Positions 25,578-33,032 of a DNA stretch of 35,206 bases are shown piece by piece. The first letter of the stretch is position 1; each line of letters begins with the position of its first letter. The DNA is from Clostridium sp. CAG:609. GTDB taxonomy: Bacteria > Bacillota_I > Bacilli_A > RF39 > UBA660. The notes under the pieces are model-generated. The model was given only the letters and a program-made list of their open reading frames with translations, had not been told where the DNA came from and made no database searches. The stretch covers positions 1 to 35,206 of the forward strand of contig FR903542.1 of the NCBI GenBank assembly GCA_000438075.1, in the 5' to 3' direction. A program made the translations under genes and the position numbers.

Positions 25578-26585
25578 CTATTCTGTTTTTATTTTTTCTT
25601 CGATTTGGTTGCTTATTTTCTTTAAAGATTCTAAATATTCTTTTTCTAATGGGCTAATTGTTTTTACTTGATATTTTCTATACTCTTCCTTGGCTTTTTC
25701 AATTGCTTTTTGGTGACTTATAGTACCTGATCCAACAAGTATTTTTTCGCCAGTGCTGGATAGAATTAAATCTAGTTGTTTTATATAATCTAACATGTAC
25801 ATTGGATTATGTCTAATGGCTTGAATTTCTGCAAAGTCGAAATATCCTGACACTAAATTATTTAGTATTTTTAATTCTTCTTCAGACAAGTAATTTTTCG
25901 CTATAACAACATCACTCATTATTGGTAAATCGCCACTAAATGTTGTTAGCCCCATAAATGGTTTGTTAGAATCCGCTCTTTCATATATAACTTCTGAAGC
26001 TGTATGTCCATGTGTTGCATAGTGAAGTTTGTTCTGAACAATTTTAAAAAAATCAATCGATTTACTATCTTTTGGGTTATAATCTACTGCCGTTGCGTAT
26101 AAATCAAGAACTTGTCTATATAACATTTTCTCTGATGATCTTATATCTTTAATTCTTGCTAATAATTCCTTCCAATAATTTCCACCACCGGTTCCTTTAA
26201 GTCTTTCATCGTCCAAAGCAAATCCTTTTATCATATACTCTTTTAATCTTTCTGTTGCCCATTTTCTAAAGTTCGTAGCAATTTTAGATTTTATTCTATA
26301 ACCTAAGGAAATTATCATGTCTAAATTGTAAAATGGAATTTCTCTTGAAACGTTTCTATTTCCTTCTTTTCGAACTTGTCGGAAATTCTGACAGGTTGAA
26401 TTCTTACTTAGTTCTTCCTCTGCATAAATATTATTTATATGTTCAATAATATTTGATCTTGATGTATTAAATAATTCTGCCATTTGTTGTTGAGATAACC
26501 ATACTGTTTCCTCTTCTAGTTTTACATCTATTTTTGTTTTACCATCTTCTGATTGATAAATTACTATATTATTTTTTTCTTCCAT
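25578..26585 (-). CDS. RhuM-family protein
   Basis: 335 aa, full length for the family named after Salmonella RhuM. The N-terminal helix-turn-helix-like part contains VWLSQQQMAELFNTSRSNIIEHI, then RNVSREIPFYNLDMIISLGYRIKSKIATNFRKWATERLKEYMIKGFALD, a very conserved stretch in the family. The C-terminal half has HYATHGHTASEVIYERADSNKPFMGL. The molecular function is unknown. Members are scattered in plasmids, phage regions and islands, so transfer is plausible here; codon use looks like its neighbours, which argues against a very recent event. It has AAGGAGG before the ATG and sits between secA and the Nudix gene. Confidence 0.9.
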   Translation of the reverse strand: MEEKNNIVIYQSEDGKTKIDVKLEEETVWLSQQQMAELFNTSRSNIIEHINNIYAEEELSKNSTCQNFRQVRKEGNRNVSREIPFYNLDMIISLGYRIKSKIATNFRKWATERLKEYMIKGFALDDERLKGTGGGNYWKELLARIKDIRSSEKMLYRQVLDLYATAVDYNPKDSKSIDFFKIVQNKLHYATHGHTASEVIYERADSNKPFMGLTTFSGDLPIMSDVVIAKNYLSEEELKILNNLVSGYFDFAEIQAIRHNPMYMLDYIKQLDLILSSTGEKILVGSGTISHQKAIEKAKEEYRKYQVKTISPLEKEYLESLKKISNQIEEKIKTE

Positions 26586-26609
26586 TAAAACCTCCTTATT
26601 TTTAAATTA

Positions 26610-26643
26610 AAAGGTGTAACCTAATTATATTGTCTACACCTTT
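26610..26643 (-). terminator. intrinsic terminator of secA
   Basis: A 9-bp perfect stem AAAGGTGTA/TACACCTTT with a 16-nt loop lies after the secA stop codon, followed on the minus strand by TTAATTT. It separates secA from the RhuM-like gene. Confidence 0.7.
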
Positions 26644-26661
26644 GATTTTTATTAAATTTAT

Positions 26662-29151
26662 TTACTTTCCACAGCAATTTTTGTATTTTTTGCCACTGCC
26701 GCAAATGCATGGGTCGTTACGTCCTATTTTGTGACTAACTCTTTTTGGTTCTTTTTTAAGTTTTTCTTTTCCGTCATTTGCTGTGCCCTTTAGGGTTTGT
26801 TTTCTTTCGATATTTTGACGAACTTCTGCTTTTAGCAAAAATAATGCGATATCATTGTCAATTTTGTTTAATAGATTATCAAACATTTCAAATCCTTCCA
26901 TTGTGTAGACTTGAACTGGGTTTGATTGTCCGTAACCACGAAGGCCAACACCTTCTTTTAAGTGTTCCATTGCACTCATGTGGTCAACCCAACTTGTATC
27001 AATTACACGAAGAGAAATTGCTTTTTCAAAATCATTCATAAGTGGTGAAGAAATCATTTTCTTTTCATAGTCTTTGATAACTTGTTCACTTAGGTAATCA
27101 ATTACTTCTTGTTCTTTCATCCCTTCGAGAGCCTTTGGATTTAAATCTTGGTTCTTTAAGAAGTTTGTGTTTACATATTCAGCAATTTCTGCTAGGTCAT
27201 TTTCTGTTAGCATGTTTTCTGGTGGAATATGGCTGTCAACTAAATTTGTAATTGTGTTTTTGAATGTTTCAATAATTTTATCATGGATACTTTCGTTATC
27301 AAGTATTTCATTTCTTTTTGCATATATTATTTCTCTTTGTTCATTTAAAACGTTGTCGTAGTCAAGAAGACTCTTTCTGTAATCGAAGTTATTTCCTTCA
27401 ACTTTCTTTTGAGCCGATTCAATACTACGGGTTAGAGCTTTTGAACGGATAGCTTGATCATCGTCGATACCCATGCTGATTAACATATTTTTAATTTTTT
27501 CTGTACCGAATCTACGCATTAAGTCATCTTCGAAAGATACGAAGAATTGACTTGTTCCGGGGTCTCCTTGACGTCCAGAACGACCACGTAATTGGTTATC
27601 GATACGACGGGATTCATGTCTTTCAGTACCTATGACATATAGGCCACCGATTTCACGAACACCTTCACCAAGTTTGATATCTGTTCCACGTCCAGCCATG
27701 TTTGTAGCTAGAGTGATAGCATCTTTTTCACCAGCATGAGCGATGATTTCAGCTTCTCTTTCGTGGTTTTTAGCATTTAATACTTCATGTTTTAAACCAT
27801 TTTTTGTTAATAATTTGCTTAATTTTTCATTTGATTCTACGGAAATTGTACCTATTAGAATCGGTTGATGCTTTGCATGTATTTCTTTAATCACATTAAT
27901 TATAGCTTTGTATTTTCCATTTTCACCAGAATATACTAAATCAGGTAGGTCTTCACGGATTACAGGTTTATTTGTAGGTATTCTAATAACGTACATGTTA
28001 TAGATATTTCTAAATTCTTCTTCCTCAGTTTTGGCAGTACCAGTCATGCCTGATAATTTGTTATACATTCTAAATAAATTTTGGAAGGTAATCGTTGCCA
28101 TTGTTTTAGTTTCGGTGTTGATTGTTACACCTTCTTTTGCTTCGATGGCTTGATGTAATCCTTCAGAGTATTGTCTTCCGTGCATTAGACGACCTGTGAA
28201 TGGGTCAACGATTATAATTGCATCATTGTCCACTACATAATCGATGTCCTTTTTAAAACCATAATTTGCTTTTAGAGCTTGGTTGATGTGATGCACTAGG
28301 TTTGTGTTATCTAAATCATAAAGATTTGTTATGTTTAGAAGCTTTTCAACCTTTTTACTACCATCTGCTGTTAGTGATACACTCTTGGTTTTTAAATCAA
28401 TCGTGTAATCGTCTTCTTCTTTTAGTCTCTTTGCAACTCTGTCAGCTTCGATGTATAAACTATTTGTGTTGAATTGTCCTCCACTTATGATTAAAGGTGT
28501 CCTTGCTTCGTCGATTAAAATTGAGTCAACTTCATCGATGATACAAAAGTTAAGTCCACGTTGAACTCTATCTTCGCGTCTTACCACCATGTTATCACGC
28601 AAGTAATCAAATCCAACTTCATTATTTGTTGAATAAGTTATATCTGCGTTGTATGCTTCTTGTTTTTCTTTTGGTGATAGTTCTCTTAGATTAATTCCTA
28701 CAGATACACCCAATAAATCATAAATTGGACGCATCCATTCTGCGTTACGACTTGATAGATATTCGTTAGTTGTTACTACATGAACACCTTTACCGCTTAG
28801 TGCATTTAAATATGCTGGTAGGATAGTTGTTAAAGTCTTTCCTTCACCAGTTTTCATTTCAGCGATATTTCCATAATGGATTGCTAAGCCTCCGAGTATT
28901 TGAACATGGAAAGGCTTTTCGCCGATTGCACGATAAGCTGCTTCACGAGCAAGTGCAAATGCGGGAACAACTATATCTTCAAGAGTTTTTCCTTCTTCTA
29001 ACATGGCCTTAAATTCTAAAGTCTTATCTTTAAAATCTTCATCTTTTAGAGATTGCATCTCTGGTTCAAGCTTTTCTATTTCTTGAGCTAATTTTTCAAA
29101 GCGACATAATTCTTTATATTCACTATCTAATAATTTTTTTAAAAAATTCAT
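26662..29151 (-). CDS. secA: preprotein translocase ATPase SecA
   Basis: 829 aa, typical for Firmicutes. DEAD-like motor with Walker A MKTGEGKTLT, the preprotein cross-linking domain, the second NBD with GTDIKLGEG and the RGRSGRQGDPG block, helical scaffold and wing domains. A zinc-binding C-terminal tail RNDPCICGSGKKYKNCCGK is present, so the SecB/lipid-binding tail is intact. It drives export through SecYEG. The ATG follows AGGGAG, and TGGTATAAT (extended -10) is 24-32 bp upstream, so it has its own promoter after the structured RNA. In Bacillus the order is hpf-secA-prfB; here prfB is 10 kb away in the same orientation. Confidence 0.97.
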   Translation of the reverse strand: MNFLKKLLDSEYKELCRFEKLAQEIEKLEPEMQSLKDEDFKDKTLEFKAMLEEGKTLEDIVVPAFALAREAAYRAIGEKPFHVQILGGLAIHYGNIAEMKTGEGKTLTTILPAYLNALSGKGVHVVTTNEYLSSRNAEWMRPIYDLLGVSVGINLRELSPKEKQEAYNADITYSTNNEVGFDYLRDNMVVRREDRVQRGLNFCIIDEVDSILIDEARTPLIISGGQFNTNSLYIEADRVAKRLKEEDDYTIDLKTKSVSLTADGSKKVEKLLNITNLYDLDNTNLVHHINQALKANYGFKKDIDYVVDNDAIIIVDPFTGRLMHGRQYSEGLHQAIEAKEGVTINTETKTMATITFQNLFRMYNKLSGMTGTAKTEEEEFRNIYNMYVIRIPTNKPVIREDLPDLVYSGENGKYKAIINVIKEIHAKHQPILIGTISVESNEKLSKLLTKNGLKHEVLNAKNHEREAEIIAHAGEKDAITLATNMAGRGTDIKLGEGVREIGGLYVIGTERHESRRIDNQLRGRSGRQGDPGTSQFFVSFEDDLMRRFGTEKIKNMLISMGIDDDQAIRSKALTRSIESAQKKVEGNNFDYRKSLLDYDNVLNEQREIIYAKRNEILDNESIHDKIIETFKNTITNLVDSHIPPENMLTENDLAEIAEYVNTNFLKNQDLNPKALEGMKEQEVIDYLSEQVIKDYEKKMISSPLMNDFEKAISLRVIDTSWVDHMSAMEHLKEGVGLRGYGQSNPVQVYTMEGFEMFDNLLNKIDNDIALFLLKAEVRQNIERKQTLKGTANDGKEKLKKEPKRVSHKIGRNDPCICGSGKKYKNCCGK

Positions 29152-29174
29152 TTTATCATTTCTCCCTAAGATGT

Positions 29175-29183
29175 ATTATACCA
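29175..29183 (-). promoter_or_regulatory. extended -10 promoter of secA
   Basis: Minus strand TGGTATAAT lies 23 bp before the secA ATG. The -35 is poor (TTTTTC). It would start transcription separately from the upstream structured RNA. Confidence 0.5.
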
Positions 29184-29192
29184 TAACTAGGT

Positions 29193-29346
29193 AAAAAGAA
29201 AAAGACTTTTTATGTTGTTACGCTGCCTCACGGCAGAGTTTTTCTGCTTCGCGGGGATTTCTCCCTCCACAGACCAGATTCGGATCCTGCCGACCCTACT
29301 TGTTTTTTATGTTTTTCTTTTTATCATGGTACTGCCTCCCTGATAA
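29193..29346 (-). ncRNA. GC-rich structured RNA between hpf and secA, candidate raiA-motif RNA
   Basis: About 150 nt on the minus strand, with 29221-29300 far richer in GC than the flanks. It starts just after a strong promoter. A perfect 8-bp stem TTTTATCA/TGATAAAA (29341-29348 with 29319-29326) encloses a 14-nt loop with GGGAGGCAGTACC. Further in come GGGA-GAAA-TCCC and CTGCC-GTGA-GGCAG hairpins, both with GNRA tetraloops, and a T-rich 3' end (about 29193-29208). The raiA motif is a conserved RNA of Firmicutes found beside hpf (raiA) genes and linked to sporulation in Clostridium; position, size and richness fit, but I cannot confirm the consensus from memory. A secA leader or independent RNA remains possible. 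Confidence 0.62.
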
Positions 29347-29351
29347 AATTT

Positions 29352-29380
29352 AGAATAGCATATACCAAGTATATTGTCAA
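29352..29380 (-). promoter_or_regulatory. promoter of the structured RNA
   Basis: Minus strand TTGACA (29380-29375), 17-nt spacer, TATTCT (29357-29352), giving a start near 29346, right at the first stem of the RNA. Confidence 0.85.
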
Positions 29381-29419
29381 TACTTTTGTATAGACATAAT
29401 TCGACAAAATTTTTACAAA

Positions 29420-29455
29420 AAAAGACTAAATGAAATAATATTTCATTTAGTACTT
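29420..29455 (-). terminator. intrinsic terminator of hpf
   Basis: Minus strand ACTAAATGAAATA / TATTTCATTTAGT, a long near-perfect stem, followed by CTTTTTTT. It isolates hpf from the RNA gene downstream. Confidence 0.85.
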
Positions 29456-29458
29456 TGG

Positions 29459-29992
29459 TTATTTAACGTTTATTATACCATAGCTTCCGTCTTTTCTTTT
29501 GTATAAAACGGATACACAATCTTCATCGATGTTTTTAAATACAAAGAAATCATGATTTAAAAGTTCAATTTGGATTAAAGCTTCTTCTTCATCCATTGGT
29601 TTCATTTCCATTTCTTTTCTTTTTACGATTTTTTCATCATTTTCTTCTTCATCTGAAACATCAAAATCAAAACTCATTTCAAATTTAGGAACATCGCGAT
29701 ATTTCTTTCCTAGTCTGGCCTTGTTTTTTCTTATTTGACCTTCTAGTTTGTCAATAACTAAGTCCGTTGCTGCATAAAGGTCAGGATGTCTTTCTTCAGC
29801 TCTTAAAGTAAATTTACTAGTTGGTACTGTAACTTCAATACTTTGATCTTGGTTTTTTACCTTAATTAAGACCTTACACTCAGTATCCTTAGGACTTTCA
29901 AAATACTTATCTAGCTTTCCTAACTTTTCTGTTATGTATTCTTTCATTGATTTAGTGACTGTTAATTTATCACCACGAATACTTATTTTCAA
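29459..29992 (-). CDS. hpf: long-form ribosome hibernation promoting factor
   Basis: 177 aa. The start is a TTG at 29992, preceded by AAGGTGAT; this gives the family N-terminus MKISIRGDKLTVT. The N-terminal domain (about 1-105) is the S30AE ribosome-binding fold. A charged linker (about 106-125) leads to the C-terminal dimerisation domain (about 126-177: PMDEEEALIQIELLNHDFFVFKN, then VLYKRKDGSYGIINVK). Long HPF joins two 70S ribosomes into inactive 100S dimers in stationary phase. It follows the cold-shock gene and has its own strong terminator. Confidence 0.95.
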   Translation of the reverse strand: MKISIRGDKLTVTKSMKEYITEKLGKLDKYFESPKDTECKVLIKVKNQDQSIEVTVPTSKFTLRAEERHPDLYAATDLVIDKLEGQIRKNKARLGKKYRDVPKFEMSFDFDVSDEEENDEKIVKRKEMEMKPMDEEEALIQIELLNHDFFVFKNIDEDCVSVLYKRKDGSYGIINVK

Positions 29993-30032
29993 AATTATCA
30001 CCTTCCTATAATTATAATACCACAAAAAAAGA

Positions 30033-30054
30033 AAAAAAACTACTTAATAGTAGT
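30033..30054 (-). terminator. intrinsic terminator of the cold-shock gene
   Basis: Minus strand ACTACT-ATTA-AGTAGT followed by eight T, overlapping the stop codon. Confidence 0.8.
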
Positions 30055-30258
30055 CATTTCTTGTTCTACAACATCAATTGCTTGTAAACCTTTTGAAGTT
30101 TCAATTAATTTAAAATCAACTATAGCACCTTCGTTTAATGTTTTGTAGCCATCTTTTATTATTGCAGAATAATGTACAAAGATATCAGAAAGTTTATCAT
30201 ATTCAATAAAGCCATAACCTTTATCATTGTTAAACCACTTTACTTTGCCTTGCATCAT
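30040..30258 (-). CDS. cold-shock domain protein (CspA/CspB type)
   Basis: 72 aa from the ATG at 30258 (a second ATG follows directly; GGAG is 8 nt upstream; the GTG at 30267 lies inside the ribosome site). It begins MMQGKVKWFNNDKGYGFI with RNP1 (KGYGFI), then RNP2 DIFVHYSAI, where Phe-Val-His-Tyr is kept, and GAIVDFKLIETSKGLQAIDV. It binds single-stranded RNA and acts as RNA chaperone. The promoter upstream is probably TTGCAT-17-TAAAGT (near 30280-30310). Neighbouring hpf suggests a shared stress role, but each has its own terminator. Confidence 0.93.
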   Translation of the reverse strand: MMQGKVKWFNNDKGYGFIEYDKLSDIFVHYSAIIKDGYKTLNEGAIVDFKLIETSKGLQAIDVVEQEMTTIK

Positions 30259-30341
30259 TATACTCACTCCTTCCTACATTTAAACTTTAACACATATGGA
30301 AGAATAATGCAACATAAATCGTTCGACAAAAATTGACATTG

Positions 30342-30941
30342 CTATTTTGATTTGTCTAAAATATAGGTTTCATGATTGGAATATAGGTATGTTTTTAAGC
30401 CGGTTTTATTTTCTAAATCACTAAATATTGTGTTTAATAAATTGCCGTTACCAAGTAAGTATATTTCTTTTGAATTTAGAATATATTTAAAATATTTTAT
30501 TAAATCTTGTTCATTTTTAAATAATTTTGGTTCAAAATATAAGTTGTTTATTTTTTTAAATTCATCTAAGTAGGAAATAGATATATAATTATTATAAACA
30601 TTTATGTAAGCATTGTTATTTGATAATTTAAAATACTTTAATTCTTTTTCAATAATTATCTTGCGATAGTTAAATACCATGAATATGTTTTTTAACATGT
30701 TTATTTCTGATGGCAGGTATGATGGTAATACTATAATTTTTATTGCATCACCGAATAAAGAGTTATTTAAATGGAATTCATTTAATAACTTTTCATATGT
30801 TTTGATAAAATTTTTGATGTTTGATATTTTTCCGCCGGAAATTATTCCATCATTTATTTTATACCTTATTATGTCTTTTTTCTTTTTATTCTTTAAATAT
30901 ATATATTCATCAGTTAAATATACTATGTTATTTGTTTTCAT
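30342..30941 (-). CDS. degenerate MreB/Mbl-like actin-family protein
   Basis: 199 aa; MreB/Mbl is about 335. The ATG overlaps the spoIIID stop as ATGA, so translation is coupled. In order it matches MreB features: RYKINDGIISGGKISNIKNF resembles the PLKDGVI region, KIIVLPSYLPSEINMLKNI resembles the VVICVPSGITEVERRAV region, and KEIYLLGNGNLLNTIFSDL then KTGLKTYLYSNHETY resemble the GGGALLRGLD...TGIPV region. The phosphate-binding sites DLGT and DIGGGT are gone; a NVYNNYIS stretch stands where DIGGGTTE should be. It should not hydrolyse ATP in the normal way. In Bacillus spoIIID is followed by mbl, so position supports the homology. Assignment is inference from pattern plus synteny. Confidence 0.62.
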   Translation of the reverse strand: MKTNNIVYLTDEYIYLKNKKKKDIIRYKINDGIISGGKISNIKNFIKTYEKLLNEFHLNNSLFGDAIKIIVLPSYLPSEINMLKNIFMVFNYRKIIIEKELKYFKLSNNNAYINVYNNYISISYLDEFKKINNLYFEPKLFKNEQDLIKYFKYILNSKEIYLLGNGNLLNTIFSDLENKTGLKTYLYSNHETYILDKSK

Positions 30942-31192
30942 AAATTATTCCTTTTGTATTTTTGTTTTGTTACTTCACCACCACGGATATGTTTTACTTT
31001 ATCGTGATATAAAAATATGTCATCGATTTCTTTTTTTAGATTTTTATCAATTTCACTTAGTCGTTCAGATAGATCTGTGTGCACAGTACTTTTTGAAACA
31101 TTGAATCTGTCTGCAGTCTTTCTTATTGTTTCCTTTGTATTTAAAATGTGACTCGCTTCACTTAATACTCTTTTTTTAATATCCTTATTCAT
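30938..31192 (-). CDS. spoIIID: sporulation transcription factor SpoIIID
   Basis: 84 aa, close to the 93 of Bacillus. It has the helix-turn-helix ETIRKTADRFNVSKSTVHTDLSERLSEID, nearly the family consensus, then EIDDIFLYHDKVKHIRGGEVTKQKYK. SpoIIID activates and represses mother-cell genes after engulfment. A hairpin just upstream (31204-31231) contains the likely ribosome site, which could regulate translation. It follows spoIIQ and precedes the Mbl-like gene with a 4-bp overlap. Confidence 0.96.
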   Translation of the reverse strand: MNKDIKKRVLSEASHILNTKETIRKTADRFNVSKSTVHTDLSERLSEIDKNLKKEIDDIFLYHDKVKHIRGGEVTKQKYKRNNL

Positions 31193-31203
31193 TAACCAAA
31201 CAA

Positions 31204-31231
31204 CCCCTTAATAAAGTATATTATTAAGAGG
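31204..31231 (-). promoter_or_regulatory. hairpin covering the spoIIID ribosome site, or attenuator
   Basis: Minus strand CCTCTTAATAA-TATACT-TTATTAAGGGG, 11 pairs with one G-U. The 3' arm holds AAGGGG, the only Shine-Dalgarno-like element, 11 nt before the ATG. The T-rich sequence after it (TTGTTTGG) is too short for a clear terminator. Confidence 0.6.
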
Positions 31232-31242
31232 TAAGTTTTATG

Positions 31243-31881
31243 TTATTTTAAATCATCAATGTTCATGTTGTAAAAATCTTCTGGATCTATTGCTACACCA
31301 TTATGATATACTTCAAATAATAAAGAGTTTTTTGAATCATTATTTAATTTGTTTGTTCCACTTTTACCTATTACATCACCACTTAAAACAACGTCATCTT
31401 TTTTTACAGTTACTTCACTTAAACTATAATATACTGTTTTTAGGTTTTCGTTGTGGGTAATTTCGATGTAGTTTCCTAGAATGTCATCTTGGGAAACATT
31501 AGTTACCTTGCCATCGTATGATGCTTTAATGTCAAACGGATCAGTTGATTCGTAAAGTACACCACTATTTTGTAAATAAGTGTTTTGGTAGTATACTAAA
31601 GAATCTTCTTGTTTTTTAGCATCATCAGTCATATCATAAAATGATTTTGAAATTGATACATTGCTGCTGACATATGGTTTTTCAATAATACTTTGTAATG
31701 TGTTTTCTTCATTTTTTATTACAGGGGTAGTATTATCATCTAATGTGCTAACGGACATATTACCATATTCAATGTTGTGGCTTAAGTTGTTTGCTAAAAA
31801 TGATATACTTATAAATAATACACTTATTACCATTATGTATACTGTTGGTAATACAAAACTTCTTAATTTTTTGCTTTTCAT
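31243..31881 (-). CDS. spoIIQ: SpoIIQ-like M23 (LytM) protein
   Basis: 212 aa. One N-terminal membrane helix (about 9-30), a linker, and a degenerate LytM/M23 domain (about 110-200) that includes DPFDIKASYDGKVTNVSQDDILGNYIEITH and VKKDDVVLSGDVIGKSG. The zinc ligands are lost: HxxxD is absent (the site reads STDPFDI), and the closing HxH motif reads LLFEVYH. Bacillus SpoIIQ likewise lost activity and acts by binding SpoIIIAH across the space between forespore and mother cell. It lies between spoIID and spoIIID, as in Bacillus. GGATGGTG precedes the ATG. Confidence 0.87.
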   Translation of the reverse strand: MKSKKLRSFVLPTVYIMVISVLFISISFLANNLSHNIEYGNMSVSTLDDNTTPVIKNEENTLQSIIEKPYVSSNVSISKSFYDMTDDAKKQEDSLVYYQNTYLQNSGVLYESTDPFDIKASYDGKVTNVSQDDILGNYIEITHNENLKTVYYSLSEVTVKKDDVVLSGDVIGKSGTNKLNNDSKNSLLFEVYHNGVAIDPEDFYNMNIDDLK

Positions 31882-31923
31882 ATTTCACCATCCTAATTAA
31901 AGTATGGTTACATTTATTTTGTT

Positions 31924-32835
31924 TTATACATTTATTTTGGAGATATTTATATTTTGATAATAATATTTTAGTATTTCTTCATATGTTTTACCATTTTTGG
32001 CTAGATAGTTTGCTCCGTATTGGCTCATTCCTACGCCATGACCATATCCTTTGGTGGTTATAACAATATTATTATCATATTTAATATCAAAGTCAGTGGA
32101 TTTTAAATTAAGTAATTTTCTAATTTCTGTTCCATTAAAAGTTTTATTATTGATATCAATTTTATCTACACGATTGGATGTTGTTAATAACTTGTTAGTA
32201 ATTTTAATATCACCACATTCAATATTTAGTTTAGAACAAAATTCTTCTTTTGACATAGTTACTTCGTTAGTTATATTTATTCCTTCGGTTGATTCAACAC
32301 TTTTTAAATAATCTTTATTATCTTTGAAAACATATTCTACATCTTCGGTTTTTCCATTTGAATAAGCAAAATAATAACTAGCTATTACTTCATCATTATA
32401 TTTCATAACTAATCCTTCGGTATCTTTAACACATTTACTTATTTTATCATGATACTTTTCATAGTTTTCTTTCCATAGATTTTGTTGTTCATCACTATTT
32501 AAATATACTTGGTTTGTTATATCTGTTACTAAGTCATATGATTTACCATTATTATTATTTAATTTAAATATAGCATAGGTTCTTGATGCTATTGCTTGGG
32601 CTTTTAAGGCTTCTTCGGAAAATGATGCAGGCATTTCACCAGATACTACGCCGATTACATAATCTTCTAAATTAATTTTAATTATTTCATTAGTTTTTTT
32701 ATCTAACACATTTAATACTATTTCTTCTTTAATAGGTTTTTTTACATTATTAAAAGAAGTAGTCTTTTTTGGACTACTTATAATTGATATAACAAATAAT
32801 ATAACTATGATTATTATTAAATGTTTATTTTTCAT
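31924..32835 (-). CDS. spoIID: stage II sporulation protein SpoIID (lytic transglycosylase)
   Basis: 303 aa. N-terminal membrane helix (about 5-20) and the SpoIID domain: EDYVIGVVSGEMPASFSEEALKAQAIASRTYA contains the catalytic Glu in GEMPASF, and the C-terminal KGYGHGVGMSQYGANYLAKNGKTYEEILKYYY is diagnostic. With SpoIIP and SpoIIM it remodels peptidoglycan during engulfment. No ribosome site precedes the ATG; see the sigma-E-like promoter at 32841-32870, which would make the mRNA almost leaderless. Confidence 0.95.
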   Translation of the reverse strand: MKNKHLIIIIVILFVISIISSPKKTTSFNNVKKPIKEEIVLNVLDKKTNEIIKINLEDYVIGVVSGEMPASFSEEALKAQAIASRTYAIFKLNNNNGKSYDLVTDITNQVYLNSDEQQNLWKENYEKYHDKISKCVKDTEGLVMKYNDEVIASYYFAYSNGKTEDVEYVFKDNKDYLKSVESTEGINITNEVTMSKEEFCSKLNIECGDIKITNKLLTTSNRVDKIDINNKTFNGTEIRKLLNLKSTDFDIKYDNNIVITTKGYGHGVGMSQYGANYLAKNGKTYEEILKYYYQNINISKINV

Positions 32836-32840
32836 GATAC

Positions 32841-32870
32841 ATTATATTATAGATTTATAAAATCTATGAC
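32841..32870 (-). promoter_or_regulatory. sigma-E-like promoter and 8-bp inverted repeat before spoIID
   Basis: Minus strand GTCATAGA (-35 side, 32870-32863), 14-nt spacer, AATATAAT (-10 side, 32848-32841), 5 nt before the spoIID ATG. The -10 matches six of eight positions of CATACAAT. The inverted repeat ATAGATTT-TAT-AAATCTAT covers -35 and spacer. Confidence 0.4.
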
Positions 32871-33032
32871 AAAGTTTGTTAGTAAATAACCAAAACCAAA
32901 ACTTAAGACCATTACAAGTACTTTAGCTTCGATTGCTTTTCCTTTTTTAATAAAACCATCATAGTTTATTCCTGAGAAACCAAATAAACTAAGAAAAGTA
33001 AAAAAGATATATAATATTAATTTAATTTGCAT
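32847..33032 (-). CDS. DUF1146 (YwzB-like) small membrane protein
   Basis: 61 aa with two hydrophobic helices (about 3-20 and 38-58) and the central WxF-like block here reading GINYDGFIKKGKAIEAKVLVMVLSFG, which is typical of DUF1146. Function unknown. In Bacillus ywzB lies between the atp operon and spoIID, so position supports the call. It overlaps the end of rpiB by 11 bp and its start has no strong ribosome site, implying coupling. Confidence 0.8.
   Translation of the reverse strand: MQIKLILYIFFTFLSLFGFSGINYDGFIKKGKAIEAKVLVMVLSFGFGYLLTNFVIDFINL

Noticed and set aside
30268..30341. LexA-like box upstream of the cold-shock gene (CGAAC...TGTTGC)
   Set aside because: The two half-sites do not match at the required spacing, and only one resembles the Bacilli SOS box.
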